A stretch of 39,480 nt of DNA from Candidatus Zymogenaceae bacterium (GTDB taxonomy: Bacteria; Desulfobacterota; Zymogenia; Zymogenales; Zymogenaceae): the NCBI GenBank assembly GCA_016933535.1, contig JAFGAS010000054.1, positions 1-39,480 of the forward strand, given 5' to 3'. Position numbers and translations under genes: made by a program. Below are positions 14,629-22,562 of this stretch, one piece after another; position 1 is the first letter of the stretch; each line of letters opens with the position of its first letter. The notes under the pieces are model-generated. The model did not search any database. It worked only from the letters and a program-made list of their open reading frames with translations, and had not been told where the DNA came from.

Positions 14629-16473
14629 TTAGAACGCGAAGCTCCCGTCGGCTATCTCGAGGTACGCGTCTTCCTCGGATTTCAACTGCTCGACCTTGCC
14701 CGAGACGCGGGGAAGGAGGCTTCCGATGTAGTACTTGGCGGCGCTGACCTTGCCGGCGTAAAACGCCGTCTCGACGCTGTCGGCCACTTTCTTTGCCAGC
14801 TCTTCGCCCTTGAGCCCCCCGAGCTTCGGGTAGGCGATGTTCATCTGCCAGAGGAGCTGCCAGGCTATGACAAGGTCGCCCATCAGCTCCATGAGGGGAA
14901 CGGCGTTTCCGAAGATGAGGCCCATCTTGCCCTTGCCCAACAGGCCCTGCTGGAAGTCGACGGCATCTTCCATGCCGGCCAGCGCTTTCTTGACGGCCGC
15001 GGCATACGGCTTGAGGTCGGCGACCTTATCGGCGGCGTCCGTCACCTTCTTGACCTCTTCCTTGAAGAAGCCGAAGTTGACCAGCCCGTTGAGGAGCATC
15101 TTGCGGAAGGTGAAGTCCATGGCCTGGATGCCGTTGGTGCCCTCATAGAGGGACGCGATCTTGCAGTCGCGGGCGTACTGCTCGACGGGGTAGTCCCGCG
15201 TGAAGCCGTATCCGCCGTAGACCTGGATGGCCTGGCCGGTGATGTCCCACACCATATCGGTCTCGTACCCCTTGCAGATGGGAATCAGCAGGTCCAAAAG
15301 CCCCTGCCAGCGGGCTTTCTCGGCCCCCTCGGTGGTCTCGACGTTGTCGATGCAGTATCCCATGTAGTACTGAAGTCCGCGCATCCCCTCGACATAGGCC
15401 TTCATGCGGGTGAGCATCCGGCGCACGTCCGGGTGCTGGATGATCGGAACACTGGGCGAGTCCTTTTCCTGTATCTTGGCGTAGTGGACGCCCTGGACGC
15501 GCTCCTTGGCGTATTTGACGGCGTGCAGATAGGCCGCCGAGCTCGTGGACAGACCCTGCAGGCCGACGAACATCCGCTCCTCGTTCATCATCATGAACAT
15601 GATCTTCATGCCCTTCATTCGATCGCCGAGCAGGTAACCCACGCACTTACCGTTGTCGCCAAAGACCAGCTGGGTGGTGGGCGATCCGTGGATACCCATC
15701 TTCTCCTCAATGCCGGCGCAGTAGAGGTCGTTGGGCTCGCCGATGGAGCCGTCGGCCTTGGGTATAAACTTGGGGACGATGAATATCGAGATGCCCTTGG
15801 TTCCCGGCGGGTCTCCCTCGATACGGGCCAGCACCATGTGGATGATATTTTCGGACAGGTCGTGCTCACCGGAGGTGATGAAGGTCTTGTTGCCGACGAT
15901 GGACCAGGTGCCGTCGGGGTTCGCGGTCGCTTTTGTCTTGAGCGCCCCGACTTCCGATCCCGCCCCGGGCTCGGTGAGGCACATGGTGCCCAGCCACTGA
16001 CCCTCGTACATTTTGTAGAGATAGGTGTTTTTCTGCTCCTCGGTGCCGAAGACCTCGATCATCCGGGCCGATCCGTGGGAAAGGCCGGGAAAGGCTATGA
16101 AGGCGAAGTTGGAGCCGACGAATATCTCCATGCACGACATATAGAGGGAATAGGGCAGGCCCTGGCCGCCGACCTCGGGACTCTCGGCCATGGCGATCCA
16201 GCCGCCGGCCTTGTAGGCCTCCAGCGCCTTTTTGAAGCTCGGTGGGGTTGTGACGGCCTTGGTCTTGGGGTCGTAGACGGCCCCGATCTTGTCGCTCTCG
16301 ACGTAGGTGGGCTCGATATAGTTGACGGCCATCTTCTCGGCCTCGTCCAGCACCATCTCAAAGACGTCCTTGCTGTGATCCGCGTATCTCGGCCGCTCGC
16401 AGAGCTTATCGATGCCCAGCTGCTCGTAGAGGACGAATCGAGCGTCCCGCATATCCATGATAAGGTTGCTCAT
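14629..16473 (-). CDS. Acyl-CoA dehydrogenase, DmdC-like long form
   Basis: A 614-residue FAD-dependent acyl-CoA dehydrogenase of the long type with a C-terminal extension, as in DmdC (3-methylmercaptopropionyl-CoA dehydrogenase) and related beta-oxidation enzymes. Seen: CLTEPGAGSEVGAL, VGNKTFITSGEHDL, QVYGGYGFTRDYPVEQYARD, and YEGTNGIQ with Glu444 at the position of the catalytic base. The C-terminal segment from about 460 (helical, ending EDAYLEIADGSFAF) is the family's extra domain. It catalyses alpha,beta-dehydrogenation of acyl-CoA and passes electrons to ETF; no etf genes are here. The gene is monocistronic, with GGGAG before the ATG, its own terminator, and a promoter carrying a FadR-type operator. 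Chain-length specificity cannot be read. Confidence 0.92.
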   Translation of the reverse strand: MSNLIMDMRDARFVLYEQLGIDKLCERPRYADHSKDVFEMVLDEAEKMAVNYIEPTYVESDKIGAVYDPKTKAVTTPPSFKKALEAYKAGGWIAMAESPEVGGQGLPYSLYMSCMEIFVGSNFAFIAFPGLSHGSARMIEVFGTEEQKNTYLYKMYEGQWLGTMCLTEPGAGSEVGALKTKATANPDGTWSIVGNKTFITSGEHDLSENIIHMVLARIEGDPPGTKGISIFIVPKFIPKADGSIGEPNDLYCAGIEEKMGIHGSPTTQLVFGDNGKCVGYLLGDRMKGMKIMFMMMNEERMFVGLQGLSTSSAAYLHAVKYAKERVQGVHYAKIQEKDSPSVPIIQHPDVRRMLTRMKAYVEGMRGLQYYMGYCIDNVETTEGAEKARWQGLLDLLIPICKGYETDMVWDITGQAIQVYGGYGFTRDYPVEQYARDCKIASLYEGTNGIQAMDFTFRKMLLNGLVNFGFFKEEVKKVTDAADKVADLKPYAAAVKKALAGMEDAVDFQQGLLGKGKMGLIFGNAVPLMELMGDLVIAWQLLWQMNIAYPKLGGLKGEELAKKVADSVETAFYAGKVSAAKYYIGSLLPRVSGKVEQLKSEEDAYLEIADGSFAF

Positions 16474-16624
16474 CTCTCATCTCCCTTAAAATATTGTATT
16501 ATTGACTGAAATGATTTCCCGGCAAGGGCCGCGTTACGCAGATAGCGGCCTGCCGATGACGATCACTGCTGCGGAGAAAGGACGCGTTTTAGCCGTCCAT
16601 TTCACCGTCCGCCGTATCCATCCC

Positions 16625-16642
16625 TGAATGAATAGTCATTCA
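16625..16642. promoter_or_regulatory. fadR operator: FadR-type (TetR-family) fatty-acid operator
   Basis: TGAATGAATAGTCATTCA is a perfect palindrome of seven-base arms around ATAG. It matches, as I remember it, the consensus for the TetR-family FadR of Bacillus (TGAATGAMTANTCATTCA) at every position. It lies just downstream of the predicted transcription start of the acyl-CoA dehydrogenase gene, where bound repressor would block transcription until acyl-CoA releases it. Confidence 0.85.
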
Positions 16643-16657
16643 CCCCCCCATCATTAT

Positions 16658-16686
16658 TTCCTATCATTTGAAGGGAGATATGTCAA
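16658..16686 (-). promoter_or_regulatory. Predicted promoter of the acyl-CoA dehydrogenase gene
   Basis: On the minus strand, TTGACA (16686-16681) is followed after 17 bases by TAGGAA (16663-16658), preceded by TGA, an extended minus-10. The expected start is near 16651, so the operator occupies about +10 to +27. Confidence 0.6.
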
Positions 16687-17000
16687 GGAAATTGTTTTTC
16701 ATCGGGGCACAGGCTGATTCGCGTCATGGCGAAGGCCGTACGAAATGGGGCGAGAAGGCTGCCGCAGACCCGGCTAAAAGGCCGAACTCCGGGGAAAGCC
16801 GGCGACCGCATCGGGACAATCCGGGAAAAATGCGCCCGACCGGCGCGATAATTCATAATTCAGTGGAAATTGGGCCGATAATTCTGATACAATTTCACAC
16901 CGATGATCTCTGTTCCGGCCGGGGCGGAAGAACCCCGACTGAAGATCGGAAAGACAGTACGCCGCGCCGTTTGCGCCGCCGAACCATTGAGGTAACCATT

Positions 17001-17588
17001 ATGTTTGCCGATTTTCCTTTCTGGCAATATGCCGGTATTCCCCTTCTCATCTGTCTTGCGCGGATCTGTGACGTGACCCTCGGGACGATTCGCATCATGT
17101 ACGTCGCCCGCGGGATCAAGGTCCTGGCGGCGATCCTCGGATTTTTTGAAGTCCTTATCTGGCTCTTTGCCATCGGGCAGATCATCAGCAACCTGACCAA
17201 CGTGGTGAACTACTTTGCGTACGCCGTCGGATACGCCCTCGGCAACTACATTGGGATCACCATCGAAGAGAAGCTTTCGGTGGGCGTGTTGATGCTTCGG
17301 ATCATCACAAAGAAGAAGGGCGATAAGGTCGTTGATGTACTTCGAAAGGCCGGCTTCGGAATCACCGCCATCGATGCCAAGGGGATCTACGGGCCGGTCC
17401 AGGTCATCTTTACCGTCATCAACCGGAAAGACCTCGGGGGGGCCGTGGAAATCATCAAGCGACACAATCCCCAGGCGGTCTATTCCGTTCAGGACGTGAG
17501 GTCGGTCAGCACGTCGCCCTTCCCACAGATCAACGGTGACGAGAGGACGATGCGCCGCCTCATGTCCGGCCTGATGCAGCGTAAGTAA
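17001..17588 (+). CDS. UPF0316 / DUF2179-domain membrane protein
   Basis: A 195-residue protein of the UPF0316 family. It has three hydrophobic helices in the first 100 residues (WQYAGIPLLICLARICDVTLGTIRIMYVARG is the family's N-terminal signature region, containing conserved Arg and Asp). A cytoplasmic DUF2179 domain of about 80 residues follows, including VVDVLRKAGFGITAIDAKG and YSVQDVRSVS. The function is unknown; the C-terminal domain resembles small ligand-binding folds. The open frame continues upstream to 16668, but that part is low-complexity and unlike the family. ATG 17001 has GAGG eight bases before it, so I chose it. It lies 72 bases before pyrE and may be co-transcribed with it. 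Confidence 0.85.
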   Translation: MFADFPFWQYAGIPLLICLARICDVTLGTIRIMYVARGIKVLAAILGFFEVLIWLFAIGQIISNLTNVVNYFAYAVGYALGNYIGITIEEKLSVGVLMLRIITKKKGDKVVDVLRKAGFGITAIDAKGIYGPVQVIFTVINRKDLGGAVEIIKRHNPQAVYSVQDVRSVSTSPFPQINGDERTMRRLMSGLMQRK

Positions 17589-17660
17589 CCCGGCCCCGAT
17601 GCGGACACAGGGAGAAAATCGGCCCCTCCGGGCTAACCGCCGGCGAAAGGATAAGAAACC

Positions 17661-18347
17661 ATGCTGGAATATCAGAAAAAGACCGTGCGGCTCCTGATCG
17701 AGAGCGGGGCCCTGCGTTTCGGGGACTTCGTCCTCAAGAGCGGGAGAAGGTCCCCCTATTTTATCAATATCGGGGATATCGCCGATGGGGATTGTGTCGG
17801 GGCGCTGGGTGCTATCCTTGCCGATAGAATCGTCGCCGATATCGGGACGGATACGTTTGACGCCCTCTTCGGCCCGGCCTACAAGGGCATCGTGCTGGCC
17901 TCGGTGACGGCCGCCTGCCTCTGGTTCCAACACGGGATATCCAGGGGATTCTGCTTTGACCGCAAAGAGGCCAAGGGCCACGGCGAGGGGGGAGGCTTCA
18001 TCGGGTGCGACCTGGCCGGTGAAAAGAAGCGCCTGCTCATCATCGACGATGTGATCACCGACGGAAAGACTAAAATCGAGACGATAAAAAAAATCACATC
18101 CGAGACTAATGCCGTTGTCACCGGGATTCTTGCGGTGGTGGACCGGATGGAAAAAAACGACGACGGCCGCCTCTTTTCGGCGGTCATTGCCGAAGCGACC
18201 GGCGTGCCGGTTTGGTCGGTGGTCAGTCTTTTGGATGTCGTCGGGTATATACGTGAAGAGGGTGCCGCGTCGCTGGGGGTTCCCCGGAAGGCATTTACGG
18301 CAATGGCCGATCTCGTCGCGCCGGACGGGGAATCGACGGAGTCTTAG
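17661..18347 (+). CDS. pyrE: Orotate phosphoribosyltransferase
   Basis: A 228-residue type I phosphoribosyltransferase that converts orotate and PRPP to OMP in pyrimidine synthesis. Diagnostic parts are LKSGRRSPYFINIGDI near 26-40, GPAYKGI (71-77), the flexible catalytic loop DRKEAKGHGEGG (100-111), and the PRPP motif LLIIDDVITDGKT (125-137). Its length is usual for the family. It starts with ATG after AAAGGATAAG and follows the UPF0316 gene by 72 bases. No other pyr genes are in the window, so it is outside any pyr operon. Confidence 0.92.
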   Translation: MLEYQKKTVRLLIESGALRFGDFVLKSGRRSPYFINIGDIADGDCVGALGAILADRIVADIGTDTFDALFGPAYKGIVLASVTAACLWFQHGISRGFCFDRKEAKGHGEGGGFIGCDLAGEKKRLLIIDDVITDGKTKIETIKKITSETNAVVTGILAVVDRMEKNDDGRLFSAVIAEATGVPVWSVVSLLDVVGYIREEGAASLGVPRKAFTAMADLVAPDGESTES

Positions 18348-18396
18348 TATCGGCCGGTTTGCCTATACATAACACGCCGAACGGCGCCCTTTGCGC

Positions 18397-18768
18397 CTAT
18401 TCGATGGTAATCAACGACGATCGGATCTTCATAAGCCGCTGGGAATAGGATTCGGAAAAGATACACCCGGTGGCCGCCACGGCCATACAGGTATCGGCTA
18501 CAACTGCCACCCCCTCGCCGACGAAGGCAGAGTTGGTAATGTCGATATTCCAGCAGCGAACGAGAACGAGGTTCTTGACGGTGCAGTCGATCAGGTCAAC
18601 ATTGAAACAGTTGACCAGGGTCAGGGTATCGTAGGTCACGCCGACAATGCTGAGATTGACCTTACCCGATATCGTGGTCGTCGGCGATTGGGAGGTCTGG
18701 GCTTTTGAGAAGGGGCCAAGCCACACCAAAAGGAAGATGAGGCCGAGGATACTCAGGGTTTTTTTCAT
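18397..18768 (-). CDS. Small exported beta-helix-like protein
   Basis: A 123-residue protein with a signal peptide (MKKTLSILGLIFLLVWLG, cut after SKAQ). The mature part repeats short strands with Asn/Cys/Asp turns (LTLVNCFNVDLIDCTVKN, then LVLVRCWNIDITNS), typical of a small right-handed beta-helix. Five cysteines are present. GGGAGG lies about 10 bases before the ATG. It is 68 bases downstream of the membrane-protein gene at 18837 and may be co-transcribed. It converges on pyrE, with only about 50 bases between stops. The function is unknown. Confidence 0.6.
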   Translation of the reverse strand: MKKTLSILGLIFLLVWLGPFSKAQTSQSPTTTISGKVNLSIVGVTYDTLTLVNCFNVDLIDCTVKNLVLVRCWNIDITNSAFVGEGVAVVADTCMAVAATGCIFSESYSQRLMKIRSSLITIE

Positions 18769-18836
18769 CGATTTTCCTCCCTGCGAAAGGCGATAATCGG
18801 ACGCGGCGTACTACTCATCACCCGGCCGTAGCCCCC

Positions 18837-19406
18837 CTACGATGCCGGGCCGAGGGCCTTTCTTGCACCCCGTTTTATTAACCAGGCCAATGCAACAATA
18901 ATCCAGACAACAACCACAAGGGCAAGGAGCCCAAACTTCACGGCGGCGCACCAGGCGGCGATACGCGGATAGAGGCTCGGTATGTCGTGGGGAGACTTGA
19001 GGATAAGCAGCAGGAAGATGTTCTCCACGACGTCGGCCAGCCCCGAGACAAAGGGCAAATACGCCGCCCTCCTGACCCATGCGTGCGGCGCACCGGCCGA
19101 CAGAAGGGACATGAGCATCGTGATTGAGAAGAAAAGAAAGGCATATGCGGGGATGAAGACGAAATCCACGATAATGCTTTTCCGGGCCAGGATCGAGAGC
19201 TCCGGCCCCCAGCCGTCGATCATTCCCCGGGCGTGGTCGGCGTTTTCGGCCAGCTCAAAGGCGACAATGCCGTTGTTGGGGGGATTTTCCGTCAGACGGG
19301 CGTCGATCCTCTGCATTGTAATCCAGGGGACGGCGGCAACGACGATAGAAAGAAGCAGAATGAAAAGAAGCGCTTTTGACGTCAGGCGTGTCTGTCCGGT
19401 TTTCAT
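18837..19406 (-). CDS. Multi-pass membrane protein, function unknown
   Basis: A 189-residue protein with about four membrane helices: near 12-31, 75-97 (VDFVFIPAYAFLFFSITMLM), 108-128 and 149-175. It has a polar extracytoplasmic loop after the first helix (LTENPPNNGIVAFELAE). Proteins of this shape are widespread but unnamed, and I do not know a function. ATG 19406 follows AAGGAAGAG, so I rejected the upstream in-frame ATG at 19523, which would add a Cys/Arg-rich segment. It may be co-transcribed with the downstream beta-helix-like gene. Confidence 0.65.
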   Translation of the reverse strand: MKTGQTRLTSKALLFILLLSIVVAAVPWITMQRIDARLTENPPNNGIVAFELAENADHARGMIDGWGPELSILARKSIIVDFVFIPAYAFLFFSITMLMSLLSAGAPHAWVRRAAYLPFVSGLADVVENIFLLLILKSPHDIPSLYPRIAAWCAAVKFGLLALVVVVWIIVALAWLIKRGARKALGPAS

Positions 19407-20041
19407 CACTCTTCCTTTGCAGTTGATGCATCTTCGTGGAACACCCGCATGAAAGGTGCAGGCTTTTCCCCTCATTGCCGTTATACCCAAAATTTGTCTT
19501 AAAATCAATACCTTTTCGTACATTTGACCGTCAAAAACGCATCGTAATACTCAGATCGATGATAGTCTGACAGACCTTTGCAGGATCCCGCCGGTTGCCA
19601 GGCGGTACGGTGGGCGTACGGGAATTGTCCAGACGGAAGTATCGGTGATCTTGATAAGCACCGGACACACATCGCCGCAAAAAAATCGGCCGACTATCGA
19701 GAGAATAGGCGTGCACGATCAAGAATATCGCCGGTTTTCAGAAAATACCTTGTTTATATCATAGTATTGGTGTATACTTTTTGGCGGTTGTACGTCACGA
19801 CGGAGCTATCGCGCGCGCTGATTTTTCATGGGATAGCCGTGAGCGCCTCCGGGACAAGGGGGCCGTTTCAGTATATGGCGGTACGATCGGTTTTCCGAAC
19901 GGTGCGGAGGGGATAGATAGAATCTCCCTGCGCCCCTTTTTATTTTTAAGGCAGAACGGTGCTTCATCCACGGACGAGCCCCGTAAGCGGACGATATATC
20001 GGCAATTCATCCGGATTCTCTCACTATCATGCTGGTACCTT
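19407..20041. other. Long intergenic region without a supported gene
   Basis: About 630 bases between a minus-strand membrane protein and a plus-strand sensor. A possible promoter sits at 19750-19778. The frame of the downstream sensor stays open back to 19781, but the extra 87 codons have no conserved look. No riboswitch I know is visible. Confidence 0.4.
19750..19778 (+). promoter_or_regulatory. Possible promoter of the receiver-PAS gene
   Basis: TTGTTT (19750-19755), 17 bases, then TATACT (19773-19778), in a locally AT-rich patch. This would leave a leader of about 260 bases before the chosen start. Confidence 0.4.
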
Positions 20042-21034
20042 ATGCACCGACAGCCCATGCGAATTCTCCTGATCGATGATGATGCGTCCTTTGTCGCCGC
20101 TTTCTCCGATATGCTCGATGAGGCGGCGGTATCATGTCCGGCGTCGCTCATTACGGCATCCACCGAGCGGGAGGCCCTGAAAATCCTCGCCGAAACGCCG
20201 TCGGATATCGTATTCCTTTCGCTGGACCGCCCGGATGTCAGCTGGGTTGGCATAGCCGAGAGAATCAAGGGTGTTGAGGCCCTGGTCCCCGTCATCGTCA
20301 TAACGGACGTCGGTCATGAAGACGCAGCGCGGCGGGCCGTGGCGGGCGGCGCCCTGGACTATTATAACAAGGAAGAGATCACCTGCCGGCATCTCGTCCA
20401 CATCATGCGGTACGCGCGGGACAACAGGCACAACCAGGATAAGCTGAAACAAACCTCCAGCCAATGGCGGGCGACCTTCGATTCTATTCCGGACTGGATC
20501 GTGATCGTGGACGAAGAGTGCAGGATTGTCAAAGTGAACAAGGCCTTTGCCGATTCCTTCGGCCGGCACCCCAAGGACGTGGTCGGCAGGAAATGCCGGG
20601 GATTTATCGGCGGGATCGATTGGCCCTGTACGGAGTGTCCCCGGGAGGCGGTGATAGCAGACGGGACGCCCCGGGTTACCGAGGTCTTCAACCGCCGGCT
20701 GTCCGCACACATGGTGATAACAACCGCCCCGTATGTCGACCTTCAGGGCAGGATCAGCGGCACGTCCCATGTCATCAAGGATGTAACCGAAAGGAAGCGC
20801 GCCGATTTGGAGCGTGAGGCGCTGATCGCCGAACTCCAGGAGGCCCTTTCCCGAGTGAAGACCCTTTCCGGACTGCTGCCTATCTGCGCTTCCTGCAAGC
20901 GGATCCGGGACGATAGCGGAAACTGGGACCCCATTGAAGTATACATCCGCGATCGGTCAAGCGCCCAGTTCTCCCACGGTATCTGCCCCGAGTGTGCCAG
21001 GAAACTCTATCCCGATTATTATAAAGACAAATAG
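20042..21034 (+). CDS. Degenerate receiver-PAS protein with C-terminal four-cysteine domain
   Basis: A 330-residue cytoplasmic signalling protein. Residues 6-125 form a receiver domain (RILLIDDD acidic pocket; VIVITDVGH carries the Thr; YYNKEEI the Lys). The phosphoacceptor position reads DIVFLSLDRPD, with Ser60 in place of Asp. A PAS domain follows (about 130-250) with a CTECP motif in a loop (DWPCTECPREAV), then a short coiled coil. The C-terminal module has ICASCKRIRDD and, 30 residues on, CPEC (Cys282, 285, 315, 318). This suggests a zinc site and recurs in signalling proteins of this group of bacteria. There is no kinase or output domain. The start is uncertain: ATG 20042 and ATG 20057 both lack a clear ribosome-binding site. 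Confidence 0.75.
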   Translation: MHRQPMRILLIDDDASFVAAFSDMLDEAAVSCPASLITASTEREALKILAETPSDIVFLSLDRPDVSWVGIAERIKGVEALVPVIVITDVGHEDAARRAVAGGALDYYNKEEITCRHLVHIMRYARDNRHNQDKLKQTSSQWRATFDSIPDWIVIVDEECRIVKVNKAFADSFGRHPKDVVGRKCRGFIGGIDWPCTECPREAVIADGTPRVTEVFNRRLSAHMVITTAPYVDLQGRISGTSHVIKDVTERKRADLEREALIAELQEALSRVKTLSGLLPICASCKRIRDDSGNWDPIEVYIRDRSSAQFSHGICPECARKLYPDYYKDK

Positions 21035-21082
21035 GTAAACCCGCCCCGGGCCGTCGCGCCGCGTTCGTGGCCATGATTTCTT

Positions 21083-21110
21083 TTGACGACGCCCGAAAAT
21101 GTGGTATGAT
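21083..21110 (+). promoter_or_regulatory. Promoter of the beta-flower protein gene
   Basis: TTGACG (21083-21088), a 16-base spacer, TATGAT (21105-21110). Transcription would begin near 21117, about 24 bases before the ATG. Confidence 0.65.
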
Positions 21111-21140
21111 ACACTCACATAAATATGCATGGAGTTATGT

Positions 21141-21572
21141 ATGAAGCGTGTTATTGGTGTCGCCCTGTGCCTGATAGTGGGGCTCTCTGCTGCCGCCGCG
21201 GCCGTTGATTTAAAAATACAGGGACCGCTGTTCGTCCCGGTCGCCTACATAAGCGAATACGGCAAGATTATGGACAAGAATCACGTCATCCTCGGCCGGA
21301 TCGATAACGACGGCATCGTCTACGATGTGAACAACCGGCATCTGGGCTTCATCGAAAAAGACCTGACCGTTCTCAATATCCATTACAAGACACTGGCGAC
21401 GATTGACGCGGACGGGGTAATGACCGACGGGCAGGGAGTGATCATCGGCGCCGTTTCGGATACGAAGGTCGCCAATGCAGCGGGACGGCCCATCATACGC
21501 TACGAAGGGCCGGAGGATAAGCGGGGGATACTTGCGTATTTCTTCTTCTTTTCCGAGGGATTCGGAGACTGA
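21141..21572 (+). CDS. Exported five-fold beta-flower-like protein
   Basis: A 143-residue protein with a signal peptide (MKRVIGVALCLIVGLSAAAAA, cut near residue 21). The mature part is a series of short strand-turn repeats, each with a hydrophobic strand and an Asp/Gly turn: HVILGRIDNDGIVYDVNN, HLGFIEKDLTVLN, TLATIDADGVMTDGQG, VIIGAVSDTKVAN. This is the pattern of the five-fold beta-flower family of small envelope proteins, whose function is unknown. GGAG lies six bases before ATG 21141, which is preferred over 21129. It has its own strong promoter with a short leader. Confidence 0.68.
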   Translation: MKRVIGVALCLIVGLSAAAAAVDLKIQGPLFVPVAYISEYGKIMDKNHVILGRIDNDGIVYDVNNRHLGFIEKDLTVLNIHYKTLATIDADGVMTDGQGVIIGAVSDTKVANAAGRPIIRYEGPEDKRGILAYFFFFSEGFGD

Positions 21573-21614
21573 GGGAGTGCTGCTTTTCAATAAGAACATG
21601 GTGAGGTGAAATAC

Positions 21615-22382
21615 GTGCTATCCGCCGAAAGAGAGAGAACGCTGGCGGTCTTCATCGATTTTGAGAACCTTGCTCTTGGGTTCGTAAAGGAGAAGTCCGT
21701 AAAGTTTGATATCGAGAAGGCCCTCGAGCGCCTGTTGGATAAGGGAAAGATTATCGTTAAGAAGGCCTACGCAGACTGGAGCCGATTTGCGGAATACAAA
21801 AGGGCCCTTCACGAGTCGGCGGTGGAGCTCATCGAGATCCCCAAGCGGGGCATGACCGGCAAAAACTCGGCGGATATCCGGCTGGCGGTGGACGCCATGG
21901 ACATGTCGTACTCCAAGGAGCATATCGACACGTTCGTCATCGTCTCGGGCGATTCGGACTTTTCGCCGCTGGTCAGCAAGCTCAAGGAGAACGGCAAGAC
22001 CGTCATCGGGATGGGGATGAAGGGCTCCACATCGGAACTCCTCATCCACAACTGCGACGAATTTATCTACTATGAAGACCTGGAGCGGCCGCTCAGTAAG
22101 CCGCCCAAGGTCGATACGAACCTCTCCAAGGAAAAGCAGGAGGCCTTTGCGCTGCTGGTATCGTCGGTCACCGCGCTCCAGCGGGAGAATAAGGATATCA
22201 TCTACTCATCAATGGTCAAGGATACCATGATCCGAAAGCAGCCCTCGTTCAACGAGTCCTATCACGGCTATCGCTCGTTTTCGGACCTGTTGGAAGACGC
22301 CCAGAAACACGGGCTCATCACCCTCAAGATCAACGCCCGCAGCGGAACCTACACGGTCACGGGGTTTGGGAAAGAGGGGTAG
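21615..22382 (+). CDS. NYN (LabA/DUF88) domain protein with OST-HTH/LOTUS-like C-terminus
   Basis: A 255-residue protein. Residues 8-150 form a NYN/PIN-like nuclease domain with its acidic residues in place: FIDFENL (Asp15), SADIRLAVDAMDM, and VSGDSDFSPLV followed by KLKENGKTVIGMG. The C-terminal 80 residues (YSSMVKDTMIRKQPSFNESY, then GYRSFSDLLEDAQKHGLI) match the OST-HTH/LOTUS fold, an RNA-binding winged helix. The pairing is known in bacteria and suggests RNA binding and possibly cleavage. GTG at 21615 follows GAGG by eight bases; GTG at 21606 is in frame but overlaps that site. It may share a transcript with the beta-flower gene. The RNA target is unknown. Confidence 0.85.
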   Translation: MLSAERERTLAVFIDFENLALGFVKEKSVKFDIEKALERLLDKGKIIVKKAYADWSRFAEYKRALHESAVELIEIPKRGMTGKNSADIRLAVDAMDMSYSKEHIDTFVIVSGDSDFSPLVSKLKENGKTVIGMGMKGSTSELLIHNCDEFIYYEDLERPLSKPPKVDTNLSKEKQEAFALLVSSVTALQRENKDIIYSSMVKDTMIRKQPSFNESYHGYRSFSDLLEDAQKHGLITLKINARSGTYTVTGFGKEG

Positions 22383-22412
22383 GACTTCATTCCGACTGAG
22401 AAAGGATATTAG

Positions 22413-22562
22413 ATGAAGATAAAGGTAGTTATCCATAAGGCTGAGGAAGGAGGATTTTGGGCCGAAGTGCCCGCTATCCCGGGATGTCTCACTCAGGCCG
22501 ATACCTGGGAGGAGCTCCTTCCGAATATCTACGAGGCTGTGGAAGCCTGCCTCGTGGTGTGA
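22413..22562 (+). pseudogene. hicB-like: Truncated orphan HicB-family antitoxin
   Basis: A 49-codon frame begins at ATG 22413 after GAAAGGA. The product matches the start of HicB-family proteins: [20 protein letters not shown], then [20 protein letters not shown], then EAVEACLVV and a stop. HicB proteins of this kind usually continue for at least another 20 residues. No HicA toxin is recognisable on either side, and dispersed repeats start just after the stop. I therefore read it as a shortened remnant or an orphan mini-HicB. It follows the NYN gene by 30 bases on the same strand and could be translated from the same mRNA. Confidence 0.7.

Noticed and set aside
15433..16509. 358-codon open frame on the plus strand
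   Set aside because: Antisense to the acyl-CoA dehydrogenase and explained by its codon bias.
16668..17000. N-terminal extension of the UPF0316 gene
   Set aside because: Low-complexity, Arg/Pro-rich and unlike the family. It also overlaps the acyl-CoA dehydrogenase promoter, and ATG 17001 has a good ribosome-binding site.
16860..17981. 373-codon open frame on the minus strand
   Set aside because: Antisense to the UPF0316 gene and pyrE, both clearly real.
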